From positions 1 to 6,002 of the forward strand of contig WRKK01000194.1 in NCBI GenBank assembly GCA_009782245.1: DNA of 6,002 nt, written 5' to 3'. The DNA comes from Defluviitaleaceae bacterium (lineage in GTDB: Bacteria; Bacillota; Clostridia; Lachnospirales; WQUN01). The notes below the pieces were generated by a model. The model saw nothing but the letters and a program-made list of their open reading frames with translations. It did no database searches and had not been told where the DNA came from. A program made the position numbers and the translations under genes. Shown one piece after another: positions 1 to 5,571 of this stretch (positions are counted from its first letter, which is position 1; the number at the start of each line of letters is the position of its first letter).

Positions 1-74
1 CATTGAGCCATTGAGCCATTGAGCCATTGAGCCATTGAGCCATTGAGCCATTGAGCCATTGAGCCATTGAGCCA
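1..74. repeat. Octanucleotide tandem repeat (CATTGAGC)9, cut by the window edge
   Basis: Nine perfect copies of CATTGAGC occupy positions 1-72, and two further bases (CA) of a tenth copy precede an A-tract. No copy differs from the others, so the array is young or actively maintained. It begins at base 1, so its full length is unknown. Because 8 is not a multiple of 3, gain or loss of one copy would shift any reading frame through it. On the plus strand every frame meets TGA within 24 bases. On the minus strand all three frames are open and encode a cycling AQWLNGSM peptide, with an ATG in every copy. It lies 71 bp upstream of the LRR lipoprotein start. Confidence 0.97.
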
Positions 75-89
75 AAAAAGGCTTATTTT
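68..89 (+). terminator. Weak terminator-like hairpin at the end of the repeat array
   Basis: The last repeat bases TGAGCC can pair with GGCTTA across an A6 loop (stem 68-73 with 80-85, including one G-U pair), followed by TTTT at 86-89. Only four pairs are strong, so a terminator for a transcript entering from the left is possible but poorly supported. Confidence 0.25.
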
Positions 90-112
90 ATTGCAAAACA
101 TAAATTGCAAAA
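90..112. repeat. Short direct repeat ATTGCAAAA in the leader of the LRR gene
   Basis: ATTGCAAAA occurs at 90-98 and again at 104-112, a 14-bp period. Together with the repeat array it fills most of the upstream region of the lipoprotein gene. It could be a regulator site or chance in A/T-rich DNA. I found no convincing -35/-10 pair here. Confidence 0.3.
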
Positions 113-145
113 TCCAACGAATAGGCTGTTTTAGAAAGGTTATAC

Positions 146-1183
146 ATGAAAAACAAAATGCAAGCAATGTTACTAGGATTTTTATTAGCAGGATTAGTGG
201 GCTGTGCAGGTGTAGCGCAAACTCCTGCTCCTGCGGCTACACAAAATTGGGGCGAAATTGGGAACGAGACCGTATCTGAAACACCTAATGTCGATCCTCC
301 AGCATTTGTGCCGTCTGGAACGCCACCGCCACGCCCAGAAAATATACCAGAATCTATAACAATACAAGGGAGACAGTACGGAACAAATCAACGTACTGTA
401 AGTATCTTTGGAGAAAATCTTACCAATGAAGATATTGAGCCATTAAGATACATGGTAAATCTAACCGAACTGTCCTTAACGGGTAATCACCATATAACCG
501 ATTTATCTCCAATAGCTGGGCTTACTAATTTAACTCACTTAAGCATTTATAATTCTGAAATAAATGATATAACCCCACTTGCGTACCTTACTAATTTAGT
601 GAGCCTGCACTTAGGTATTGCCATGATTTCTACTCATGATTTGGAGCTAGATATTATTACCTACGAAACGATTGATATAGCACCACTCGCCAATTTAACT
701 AATTTAATTTATCTCGATTTGTTTGCATCGACGAATAATATTACTCCTATATCTAACCTTACAAACTTACAAGAATTAAATTTGAGTACCAATCAAATAA
801 TCGACTTAACACCTCTCGCTAACCTTACAAATTTGCAAAGTTTATTTTTGTTAGGCGAGCAGATAACAGACTTAGAGCCTCTGAGCAATCTTATTAACCT
901 TAAAAAGCTAGATTTGATATGGAATAGAACAATAGCGGATATATCTCCGCTTGCTAATCTGATTTATTTACAAGACTTAACTTTGCGAGGGAATCAAATA
1001 ACCGATATAAGACCGCTTGCAGGACTTACTAATTTGAACAGACTTAGCTTAGTAATAAACCAAATATCCGATATAACGCCACTTGCTGGGCTTACTAATT
1101 TGACTTCTCTTGGCTTAGATGATAACCCAATAACGGACTGGTCGCCAGTATCGCATATAGCTAATGTTCACGGAAGACCTTAA
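146..1183 (+). CDS. Leucine-rich-repeat surface lipoprotein (internalin-like repeats)
   Basis: A 345-residue protein that starts with a lipoprotein signal: basic N-terminus, hydrophobic stretch at 8-18 and lipobox LVGC with Cys20 as the expected lipidated residue. A Pro/Thr-rich linker (about 26-68) follows. From about 83 to 338 it consists of a partial N-terminal unit and ten LRR units of mostly 22 residues, with the pattern TNLxxLxLxxNxIxDIxPLAxL typical of internalin-type bacterial repeats. One unit (about 149-184) is stretched to some 36 residues by an acidic/Ile-rich insertion (STHDLELDIITYET). There is no anchoring or catalytic domain after the LRRs; the protein ends seven residues later. 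The ATG at 146 is supported by AGAAAGG at 133-139. Such LRR solenoids generally bind proteins or other ligands; the partner here is unknown. Base composition is visibly more A/T-rich than in uxaC downstream. Function beyond surface binding is not inferable. Confidence 0.9.
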   Translation: MKNKMQAMLLGFLLAGLVGCAGVAQTPAPAATQNWGEIGNETVSETPNVDPPAFVPSGTPPPRPENIPESITIQGRQYGTNQRTVSIFGENLTNEDIEPLRYMVNLTELSLTGNHHITDLSPIAGLTNLTHLSIYNSEINDITPLAYLTNLVSLHLGIAMISTHDLELDIITYETIDIAPLANLTNLIYLDLFASTNNITPISNLTNLQELNLSTNQIIDLTPLANLTNLQSLFLLGEQITDLEPLSNLINLKKLDLIWNRTIADISPLANLIYLQDLTLRGNQITDIRPLAGLTNLNRLSLVINQISDITPLAGLTNLTSLGLDDNPITDWSPVSHIANVHGRP

Positions 1184-1240
1184 AAATGCGGCGTTGGGAA
1201 ACAAACTTCACACAAAACAAAACCACAGGAGGACATACTT

Positions 1241-1822
1241 ATGATAGAATTTTTAGCAATAGCATTTGTAGCTTTATTAATGATTTTTAGGCTATTTCCA
1301 GGAATATTAAACAAAGCCATGTACAGCGGAAAAAACGCCGCCGTGCAAGATATGTTCGCAAACAAGCTAAAAATCGACACAAACTTCAGCATTGACGACA
1401 TTACCCAAAAATTTTTCGCCAAATTTCCCGCACAGGATAAAGCCTGGTTCAACAAAAAGTGGATTTGCGACAAAATAATCGCCGAAAATGGGCATTTTCT
1501 CTTCTTCGTAATCGGCGTGGACGATATACGGCAGTACATTGAATCCACAAGCCGAATGGGCGGAAAATCTAGCAGTTACGCTATCGGCGTACAAGAATTA
1601 ACTCTTGCGGCACTAAAGCTAAACGAAACAGAAAACGGACGCACTTCTGCTGAATTTGCCTTTGTTGACCGCATAACCACAAACAACTACGAATCCCACG
1701 TAAAAGAAATGCAGGAACTGCTGGCAACAGTAAAAGATACATTCCGTGCGGATTCCACCTGCAAAATCACGGAGGGCGAAAGTTTTTTTGAAGGCCCAGT
1801 TTTCGCGGACGATTTCCGCTAA
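1241..1822 (+). CDS. Uncharacterised protein with one N-terminal membrane helix
   Basis: A 193-residue protein that I do not recognise. Residues 3-20 (FLAIAFVALLMIFRLFPG) form a single hydrophobic helix without a lipobox or clear cleavage site, so it is probably membrane-anchored. The rest is soluble and mixed alpha/beta in appearance, with an aromatic/Lys-rich segment (about 44-77), a hydrophobic strand FLFFVIGVDD (about 86-95) and a Gly/Ser turn (RMGGKSSS, about 105-112). It ends with an acidic, Phe-rich tail. Cys75 and Cys174 are the only cysteines. The ATG at 1241 has an excellent Shine-Dalgarno AGGAGGA at 1227-1233, seven bases away. It lies 57 bp after the LRR lipoprotein with no terminator between them, so the two may be co-transcribed. 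The codon pattern supports a real gene. Confidence 0.82.
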   Translation: MIEFLAIAFVALLMIFRLFPGILNKAMYSGKNAAVQDMFANKLKIDTNFSIDDITQKFFAKFPAQDKAWFNKKWICDKIIAENGHFLFFVIGVDDIRQYIESTSRMGGKSSSYAIGVQELTLAALKLNETENGRTSAEFAFVDRITTNNYESHVKEMQELLATVKDTFRADSTCKITEGESFFEGPVFADDFR

Positions 1823-1873
1823 AAATAGCAAAATGGCGTAATTTGCCCTAATATAAACAATAAATTCAGCAAA

Positions 1874-1894
1874 AAATCCCGCATCATGGGATTT
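1874..1894 (+). other. Hairpin just upstream of the first zinc-ribbon gene
   Basis: AAATCCC (1874-1880) pairs perfectly with GGGATTT (1888-1894) around a seven-base loop GCATCAT. It ends 8 bases before the AAAGGAGA ribosome binding site and has no T-run, so it is more likely a leader structure than a terminator. An in-frame ATG (1886) sits at the loop/stem junction but has no ribosome binding site; it is not the preferred start. Confidence 0.45.
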
Positions 1895-1902
1895 GCAAAT
1901 GC

Positions 1903-1910
1903 AAAGGAGA
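1903..1910 (+). promoter_or_regulatory. Ribosome binding site that fixes the start at 1916
   Basis: AAAGGAGA lies five bases before ATG 1916. An earlier in-frame ATG at 1886 would add ten residues, but it lacks a Shine-Dalgarno and would place extra sequence before the zinc ribbon. The start at 1916 puts CPEC at residues 4-7, as in the paralogue at 3284. Confidence 0.75.
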
Positions 1911-1915
1911 ATATT

Positions 1916-2479
1916 ATGAATTTTTGTCCAGAATGTGGCTCTAAAATCACGATTTCTGATAAATCGTGCCGTTCTTGCGGAATTGCTTTATCCGCAAATA
2001 CAGCCCTTGGCGGCGATTACTCTAGCCAAAAAGGCTACTTCCAAAGAGAGCAAGAAATATCCCCCGAACCTTTTAACGTTAAAAAATTTATTTTGATTGC
2101 GGTGGCTTTGCTGGCGGGATATTTTGCAATAACATCAATAATAGCAATTCCTGGCAACAACCGCATTAGAACTGTGCAAAATACGCCGCTCCAGTTGGGT
2201 ATGCAACGAACAAACACCACTTACGGCGAAGTTTTGGAGGGCTTTTGCACCAACACTAGCTGGGAGGCGTTTGATGCAAATGCTTTAAGGCGAGTTGTGG
2301 AGTTTACAGGAACAAGCCGCCAAGGCGATAGAATCCTAATCCAATTTACCCACACAGGAATATCTAGCGACAACTCGCCATGGGAACTTGTTTACATGGA
2401 AATCAACGGCAGAGCCATTAGCGGCGGCGAAGCCACAAATTGGTTTAGAAACGCCCTGCATTTTACAGGGTTGTCATAA
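1916..2479 (+). CDS. Zinc-ribbon single-pass membrane protein, paralogue A
   Basis: A 187-residue protein. The N-terminus is a double-CxxC zinc ribbon (Cys4, Cys7, Cys18, Cys21; CPEC and CRSC with a ten-residue loop), expected to bind one Zn and stay in the cytoplasm. A polar linker is followed by one membrane helix (about 58-78), then a C-terminal domain (80-187) predicted to lie outside. That domain is clearly related to the one in the gene at 3284: both have QNTP(L/I)Q just after the helix, TYGE(V/L)LExFCT with one conserved Cys, W, EFTGTxxQG(D/E)R, WE, and end in NWFxxALHxTGL. I cannot assign the outer domain to a named family. It is preceded by a leader hairpin and followed within 16 bp by the next zinc-ribbon gene, suggesting an operon. 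A sensing or envelope-associated role is inference only. Confidence 0.88.
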   Translation: MNFCPECGSKITISDKSCRSCGIALSANTALGGDYSSQKGYFQREQEISPEPFNVKKFILIAVALLAGYFAITSIIAIPGNNRIRTVQNTPLQLGMQRTNTTYGEVLEGFCTNTSWEAFDANALRRVVEFTGTSRQGDRILIQFTHTGISSDNSPWELVYMEINGRAISGGEATNWFRNALHFTGLS

Positions 2480-2484
2480 GGAGG
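2478..2484 (+). promoter_or_regulatory. Ribosome binding site pointing to ATG 2493
   Basis: AAGGAGG overlaps the stop codon of paralogue A and sits eight bases before ATG 2493 and ten before GTG 2495. It favours the ATG, whose frame begins MCPECGAK but stops at 2553-2555. This is the key to the frameshift described for the next gene. Confidence 0.8.
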
Positions 2485-2494
2485 AAAAATATAT

Positions 2495-3067
2495 GTGTCC
2501 AGAATGTGGAGCAAAACGGAATTTTGCCCAACTTGCGGAGCGGCTTTGCCCATGAATGTCGCCAAATCCGCCAACCACGAGCCGTTGGCTAATTCCCAAA
2601 ATTTGCCTGAAATAAGCGTAACAAGCGAGCCGCCAAAAGAAATGACCCTTGACGAGGCTTGGAAACTTTACAACAGGCTAAATGAAGACAAAAGGGCGTA
2701 TCATAAAGGCAGGGTTTTGTCTGCACCGATTACTGGTGTAGTATGCTTTATTGTCGGTGCTTTGCTACAACTGCCCGTTAATTCGTCAATGTTCAGTATG
2801 TACTATGTGTCAAACAATTTTATCTTTATTTTGTTATCGCACGTGGGATTTTACATAGGTTGGGTAATGTTGCCCGTAGGATTTATATGGGGTGTGAAAT
2901 CTCATAAAGCAAGCAAACAAGATTTATCGTGGCAAGACGTGCGAGATTACGAAACAAACGCCGCAAATTTATATTCTACCGACCCGCAAGAATCCGATAA
3001 TTGGCTTGTAAAGGCGATGGCTTTGGAACAGGCGTTGAGGGTTATTGATAAATCTAAGAAGTTGTGA
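2495..3067 (+). CDS. Two-helix zinc-ribbon membrane protein with probable frameshift at its N-terminus
   Basis: As an uninterrupted frame this gives 190 residues from GTG 2495, with only one CxxC (Cys11-Cys14, CPTCGAALP). The better start, ATG 2493, is in another frame and reads MCPECGAK before stopping at 2553. One extra A in the A4 tract at 2513-2516 would join them into MCPECGAKTEFCPTCGAALP, a complete zinc ribbon, so I regard 2493 as the ancestral start. The inter-pair loop would then be six residues instead of the ten in the paralogues, so a slightly larger deletion is also possible. After a Ser/Pro/Glu linker come two membrane helices (about 77-95 and 109-132) and a cytoplasmic, charged C-terminal tail of about 55 residues with DVRDYE and a helical ALEQALRVIDKSKK end. 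It lacks the outer domain of its neighbours. Function is unknown. Confidence 0.75.
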   Translation: MSRMWSKTEFCPTCGAALPMNVAKSANHEPLANSQNLPEISVTSEPPKEMTLDEAWKLYNRLNEDKRAYHKGRVLSAPITGVVCFIVGALLQLPVNSSMFSMYYVSNNFIFILLSHVGFYIGWVMLPVGFIWGVKSHKASKQDLSWQDVRDYETNAANLYSTDPQESDNWLVKAMALEQALRVIDKSKKL

Positions 3068-3252
3068 GGTATGGCGGAACGAAAAAGTTTAATTTAGCAT
3101 CAATTATTGCAATAGCAGTTGTGGCAGTTGTTATATTTGCGGCTTTCGCCCATTTTCGTAACCGTCAACGGCAACACAATCTGCTACACCTCACGCCAAA
3201 CCATGAACGTCATAAACTTTGGTTTATTGAGGTTTCGTTGTTTGGACGGTAA
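3064..3252 (+). CDS. Small single-helix membrane ORF, possibly a frameshifted remnant
   Basis: A 62-residue frame whose GTG overlaps the stop of the previous gene (GTGA). Residues 12-29 form a strong membrane helix (ASIIAIAVVAVVIFAAFA), followed by RNRQRQ and a His-rich tail. Two signs point to damage. First, ATG 3071 reads MAERK, then stops at 3095-3097; one more A in the A5 tract at 3082-3086 would give MAERKKFNLASII and run into this helix. Second, after the helix another frame (from about 3158 to the stop at 3266-3268) reads VTVNGNTICYTSRQTMNV, which looks more protein-like and ends 15 bp before the next gene. The DNA around 3124-3142 matches 16 of 19 bases in the helix region of the gene at 3284, so it may be a decayed relative. 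It may instead be a genuine small protein. Confidence 0.4.
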   Translation: MRYGGTKKFNLASIIAIAVVAVVIFAAFAHFRNRQRQHNLLHLTPNHERHKLWFIEVSLFGR

Positions 3253-3283
3253 CATAAATTTATATTGAAAAGAGGAAAAAACT

Positions 3284-3811
3284 ATGTCTTGCCCAAAATG
3301 TGGAGCAAAGCAACTATCGGCTGGGAAATTCTGCCAATCTTGTGGAGTGGCGTTGCCAAAAAGCACCACACCGACATACAAAAACAGATACTTGCAAACT
3401 AAAAATGTAAACTACAACGTGGTAAAAGCGGTAATAATTACGGCAGTTATCGTATTTGCGGTATCTTTGGGTTTTTATACGAGAGCATTAAATAACAACC
3501 GAATTAGCGAACTGCAAAACACGCCTATTCAGCCTTTTTTATCACTTTTGCAGATTCCATTTTTGTCAACAACTGCAACGTACGGAGAACTTTTAGAAAA
3601 TTTTTGCACGGACACAACTTGGACGGCGAGTGATGGTTTTTCCGCAGAATTTACAGGCACAACCCTACAAGGAGAAAGGGTTATCATAAACTTTTCTAAA
3701 ATGACTCTAACTGGTTGGGAAGTCCGCCGAATGTACGCAAACCTCCGTGAATTGGATGATTGGGAAATTGTCAACTGGTTTGCGGAAGCATTGCATTACA
3801 CAGGTTTGTAA
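3284..3811 (+). CDS. Zinc-ribbon single-pass membrane protein, paralogue B
   Basis: A 175-residue protein with the same plan as the gene at 1916. The zinc ribbon has Cys3, Cys6, Cys17 and Cys20 (CPKC and CQSC, ten-residue loop). A Lys/Tyr-rich linker is followed by one membrane helix at about 46-66 and an outer domain (70-175). That domain shares NNRI, QNTPIQ, TYGELLENFCT (Cys108), W, EFTGTxxQGER and the closing NWFAEALHYTGL with paralogue A. It differs by a few extra residues after QNTPIQ (a Phe/Leu-rich stretch) and by a shorter loop before the conserved WE. The ATG at 3284 is preceded by AGAGGAAAA (3271-3279). It is the last gene before a strong terminator, so it likely ends the zinc-ribbon operon. 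The paralogy is seen directly; the biological role is unknown. Confidence 0.88.
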   Translation: MSCPKCGAKQLSAGKFCQSCGVALPKSTTPTYKNRYLQTKNVNYNVVKAVIITAVIVFAVSLGFYTRALNNNRISELQNTPIQPFLSLLQIPFLSTTATYGELLENFCTDTTWTASDGFSAEFTGTTLQGERVIINFSKMTLTGWEVRRMYANLRELDDWEIVNWFAEALHYTGL

Positions 3812-3876
3812 CATAATCAAAAAGCTAGGAAAACACTTGAAAACGAATGGGTTTGCAAAATTAAATTTAGAATGCC

Positions 3877-3905
3877 AAAAAAGGCGGAAATTTCCCGCCT
3901 TTTTT
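3877..3905 (+). terminator. Rho-independent terminator after the zinc-ribbon cluster
   Basis: AAAAAAGGCGG (3877-3887) pairs with CCGCCTTTTTT (3895-3905) around a seven-base loop, an 11-bp stem with a T6 tail. It lies 65 bp past the stop of paralogue B. The A-tract on the left arm makes it usable from either strand, but no gene faces it from the right. The rest of 3812-4067 holds only the candidate uxaC promoter region. Confidence 0.85.
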
Positions 3906-3976
3906 ATATTTCCCAATATAGCAAAAAACCGATTTTTGTCAACCAAAACCCCACCAACAAAATTTACAACTCCCTC

Positions 3977-4005
3977 TTGCATTTCCCAAAATTCCATGCT
4001 AAACT
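3977..4005 (+). promoter_or_regulatory. Candidate promoter for uxaC
   Basis: TTGCAT (3977-3982) and TAAACT (4000-4005) are separated by 17 bp, and the -10 is preceded by TGC, an extended -10. The -35 matches consensus at only three positions and the -10 at four. It lies after the upstream terminator and about 60 bp before the uxaC ATG, where a promoter is needed. Confidence 0.35.
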
Positions 4006-4017
4006 GAATTTAGTCAG
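3999..4017. promoter_or_regulatory. Overlapping inverted repeats over the candidate uxaC -10/start region
   Basis: Two small inverted repeats overlap: CTAAA/TTTAG (3999-4003 and 4009-4013) and CTGA/TCAG (4004-4007 and 4014-4017). Their position over the presumed -10 and start site would suit an operator, for example for a hexuronate-responsive repressor, but the arms are only 4-5 bp. Confidence 0.25.
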
Positions 4018-4067
4018 GAAAATCAATATCCCTGCAAGGAACTTATTTTATATACGGAGGTTTTTTT

Positions 4068-5486
4068 ATGAAAGCATTTATGGACGATAACTTTTTGTTG
4101 AACAGCGATACAGCCGTGGAATTGTTCAACCATGTAAAGGATTTGCCAATCGTGGACTATCATTGCCATTTGATTCCCAAAGAAATAGCCGAAGACAAGC
4201 ATTTTACCAACATAACAGATTTGGCACTAGGCGGCGACCACTACAAATGGCGGCTAATGCGGGCAAACGGCGTTGACGAAAAATACATCACTGGCGACGC
4301 TGGCGACGACGAAAAATTTCATTATTGGTGTGCCACAATCGAGGACTGTATCGGAAGTCCGCTGTATCACTGGACCCACCTGGAAATGCGGCGTTATTTT
4401 GATTATGACGGCCCAATTACTGGCGATTTATCGGGCAAAATTTACGCACATTGCAACGCAATCATTGCAAAGGGCGATTTTTCGGCTTGGAACATCTTCA
4501 AAAAATTTCACGTGGCACAAATCGGCACAACGGACGACCCCGCCGACGACCTGCAATATCACAAGCAAATGATTGAAAACCGCAAGCACGACAGCAAACT
4601 GCCGCTGATACAGCCAACGTTTCGCCCGTCAAAGGTGCAGGATATAGAATCGCCCAATTTTGTCAACTACATTCAAACGTTATCGGCGGCGAGCGGCGTA
4701 CAAATCACAAATCGTGAAACCCTGCACAAAGCCTTGGACAACCGCCTGGATTTCTTCCACGAGATGGGCTGCCGCTGTTCGGATAACGCACTAGATCCGC
4801 CAGTTTTCGTGCAACAGCCAGGAATCCCAGCGGAGGCTGATGCAATCTTGCAAAAGGCTCTAAAGGGCGGCAAAATAGCCCACGATGCGGCGTTGATTTA
4901 CCAAACGGATTTAATGCTGTGGCTGGGCAAAGCCTACAACGCCCGTGGTTGGGCGATGCAGCTGCATATGGGCGCGCAACGCAACAACAACTCGCTAATG
5001 GTGCAAAAATTGGGCACAGATACGGGCTACGATTCCATGTCGGACGAGAGTTTTTCGCAACCGTTGGCGAAATTACTGGACGCGCTCGAGATGGAGCAAG
5101 CCCTGCCAAAGACAATCCTGTATGCCCTAAATCCCACGGCGGACACAATGCTGGCGACTATGATAGGCAATTTTCAAGGCGGCGGCATAAAAGGCAGAAT
5201 GCAATGGGGCAGTGCGTGGTGGTTCAACGACACAAAACTGGGCATGGAAAAGCATTTGCGGACGTTAGCCGATTGCGGAATGTTGGCACGATTCATCGGA
5301 ATGCTGACGGATTCGCGCAGTTTTATGTCGTACCCACGGCACGAGTATTTTCGGCGGATTTTGGCACAACTTATCGCCGACTGGGTTGACAATGGCGAGT
5401 TTCCTAACGATATGCCACGGCTTAAAAGGATTATGGCGGATATTTGCTATAATAACGTTGTGGAATATTTGGGGATTGAGAAATAA
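4068..5486 (+). CDS. uxaC: Glucuronate isomerase (uronate isomerase)
   Basis: A 472-residue protein collinear with UxaC (the E. coli enzyme is about 470 residues). It interconverts D-glucuronate with D-fructuronate and D-galacturonate with D-tagaturonate, the first cytoplasmic step of hexuronate use; the family belongs to the amidohydrolase superfamily. Family landmarks are all present: FMDDNFLL at the start, DYHCHL with the metal-site pair His32/His34, GDHYKWR, SPLYHWTHLEMRR, GTTDDP (153-158), the LHMGAQRNNN strand (His300), PKTILYALNP, GNFQGGG (367-373) with QWGSAWWFND, and LTDSRSF (413-419) with YPRHEYFRRIL. CGGAGG at 4055-4060 followed by seven T fixes the ATG at 4068. The gene is intact, with both ends matching the family. 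It is monocistronic here, between two terminators, with no uxaB, uxuA, kdgK or transporter nearby, so partner enzymes must be encoded elsewhere. The enzyme assignment is very secure. Confidence 0.98.
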   Translation: MKAFMDDNFLLNSDTAVELFNHVKDLPIVDYHCHLIPKEIAEDKHFTNITDLALGGDHYKWRLMRANGVDEKYITGDAGDDEKFHYWCATIEDCIGSPLYHWTHLEMRRYFDYDGPITGDLSGKIYAHCNAIIAKGDFSAWNIFKKFHVAQIGTTDDPADDLQYHKQMIENRKHDSKLPLIQPTFRPSKVQDIESPNFVNYIQTLSAASGVQITNRETLHKALDNRLDFFHEMGCRCSDNALDPPVFVQQPGIPAEADAILQKALKGGKIAHDAALIYQTDLMLWLGKAYNARGWAMQLHMGAQRNNNSLMVQKLGTDTGYDSMSDESFSQPLAKLLDALEMEQALPKTILYALNPTADTMLATMIGNFQGGGIKGRMQWGSAWWFNDTKLGMEKHLRTLADCGMLARFIGMLTDSRSFMSYPRHEYFRRILAQLIADWVDNGEFPNDMPRLKRIMADICYNNVVEYLGIEK

Positions 5487-5492
5487 AGAAAT

Positions 5493-5518
5493 AAATTTGC
5501 ACGGCGTAAAATTTGCAC
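5493..5518. repeat. Direct repeat AAATTTGCAC after uxaC
   Basis: AAATTTGCAC occurs at 5493-5502 and 5509-5518, a 16-bp period, in the short gap between the uxaC stop and its terminator. There is no obvious role; it may be a small local duplication. Confidence 0.4.
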
Positions 5519-5521
5519 AGC

Positions 5522-5546
5522 AAAAGGGCGGAATCTCGCCCTTTTT
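5522..5546. terminator. Bidirectional terminator between uxaC and the convergent gene
   Basis: AAAAGGGCG (5522-5530) pairs with CGCCCTTTT (5537-5545) around a six-base loop, with a T5 run on the plus strand and a T4 run on the minus strand. It lies 35 bp after uxaC and 26 bp after the end of the minus-strand gene, so it can serve both. Confidence 0.85.
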
Positions 5547-5571
5547 GCCTATTTTTTTATCTGTTTTTTAT

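Noticed and set aside
1..74. Possible CRISPR array
   Set aside because: The units are 8 bp and contiguous with no spacers; this is a simple tandem repeat.
59..89. Promoter made of TTGAGC in the repeat (-35) and TATTTT (-10)
   Set aside because: The best spacing is 19 bp with 4/6 matches in each box, and any repeat next to a T-rich stretch would give such a match; the same stretch also fits a hairpin tail.
1180..1831. Minus-strand frames opposite the 193-residue gene
   Set aside because: The plus-strand gene has an excellent ribosome binding site and coherent composition; the antisense frames are Cys/Phe-rich and unsupported.
1849..1857. TAATATAAA as the -10 of a promoter for the zinc-ribbon cluster
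   Set aside because: The -10 is good, but no -35-like hexamer lies 16-18 bp upstream.
3837..3851. Catabolite-repression (cre-like) site TTGAAAACGAATGGG
   Set aside because: The left half fits but the right half (last C and W positions) does not, and it lies upstream of the terminator rather than at the uxaC promoter.
3747..4090. Small plus-strand frames across the gap before uxaC
   Set aside because: They run through the terminator hairpin and the promoter region, with no Shine-Dalgarno and Lys/Asn/Phe-rich low-complexity translation.
4705..5389. Long open frames on both strands overlapping uxaC
   Set aside because: They lie wholly inside a full-length conserved uxaC, lack ribosome binding sites and give Arg/Pro/Ser/Cys-rich nonsense typical of shadow frames.
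5493..5518. AAATTTGCAC direct repeat as an insertion-element target duplication or attachment site
   Set aside because: Only 6 bp separate the copies, and there is no element or integrase; it is simply a local repeat.
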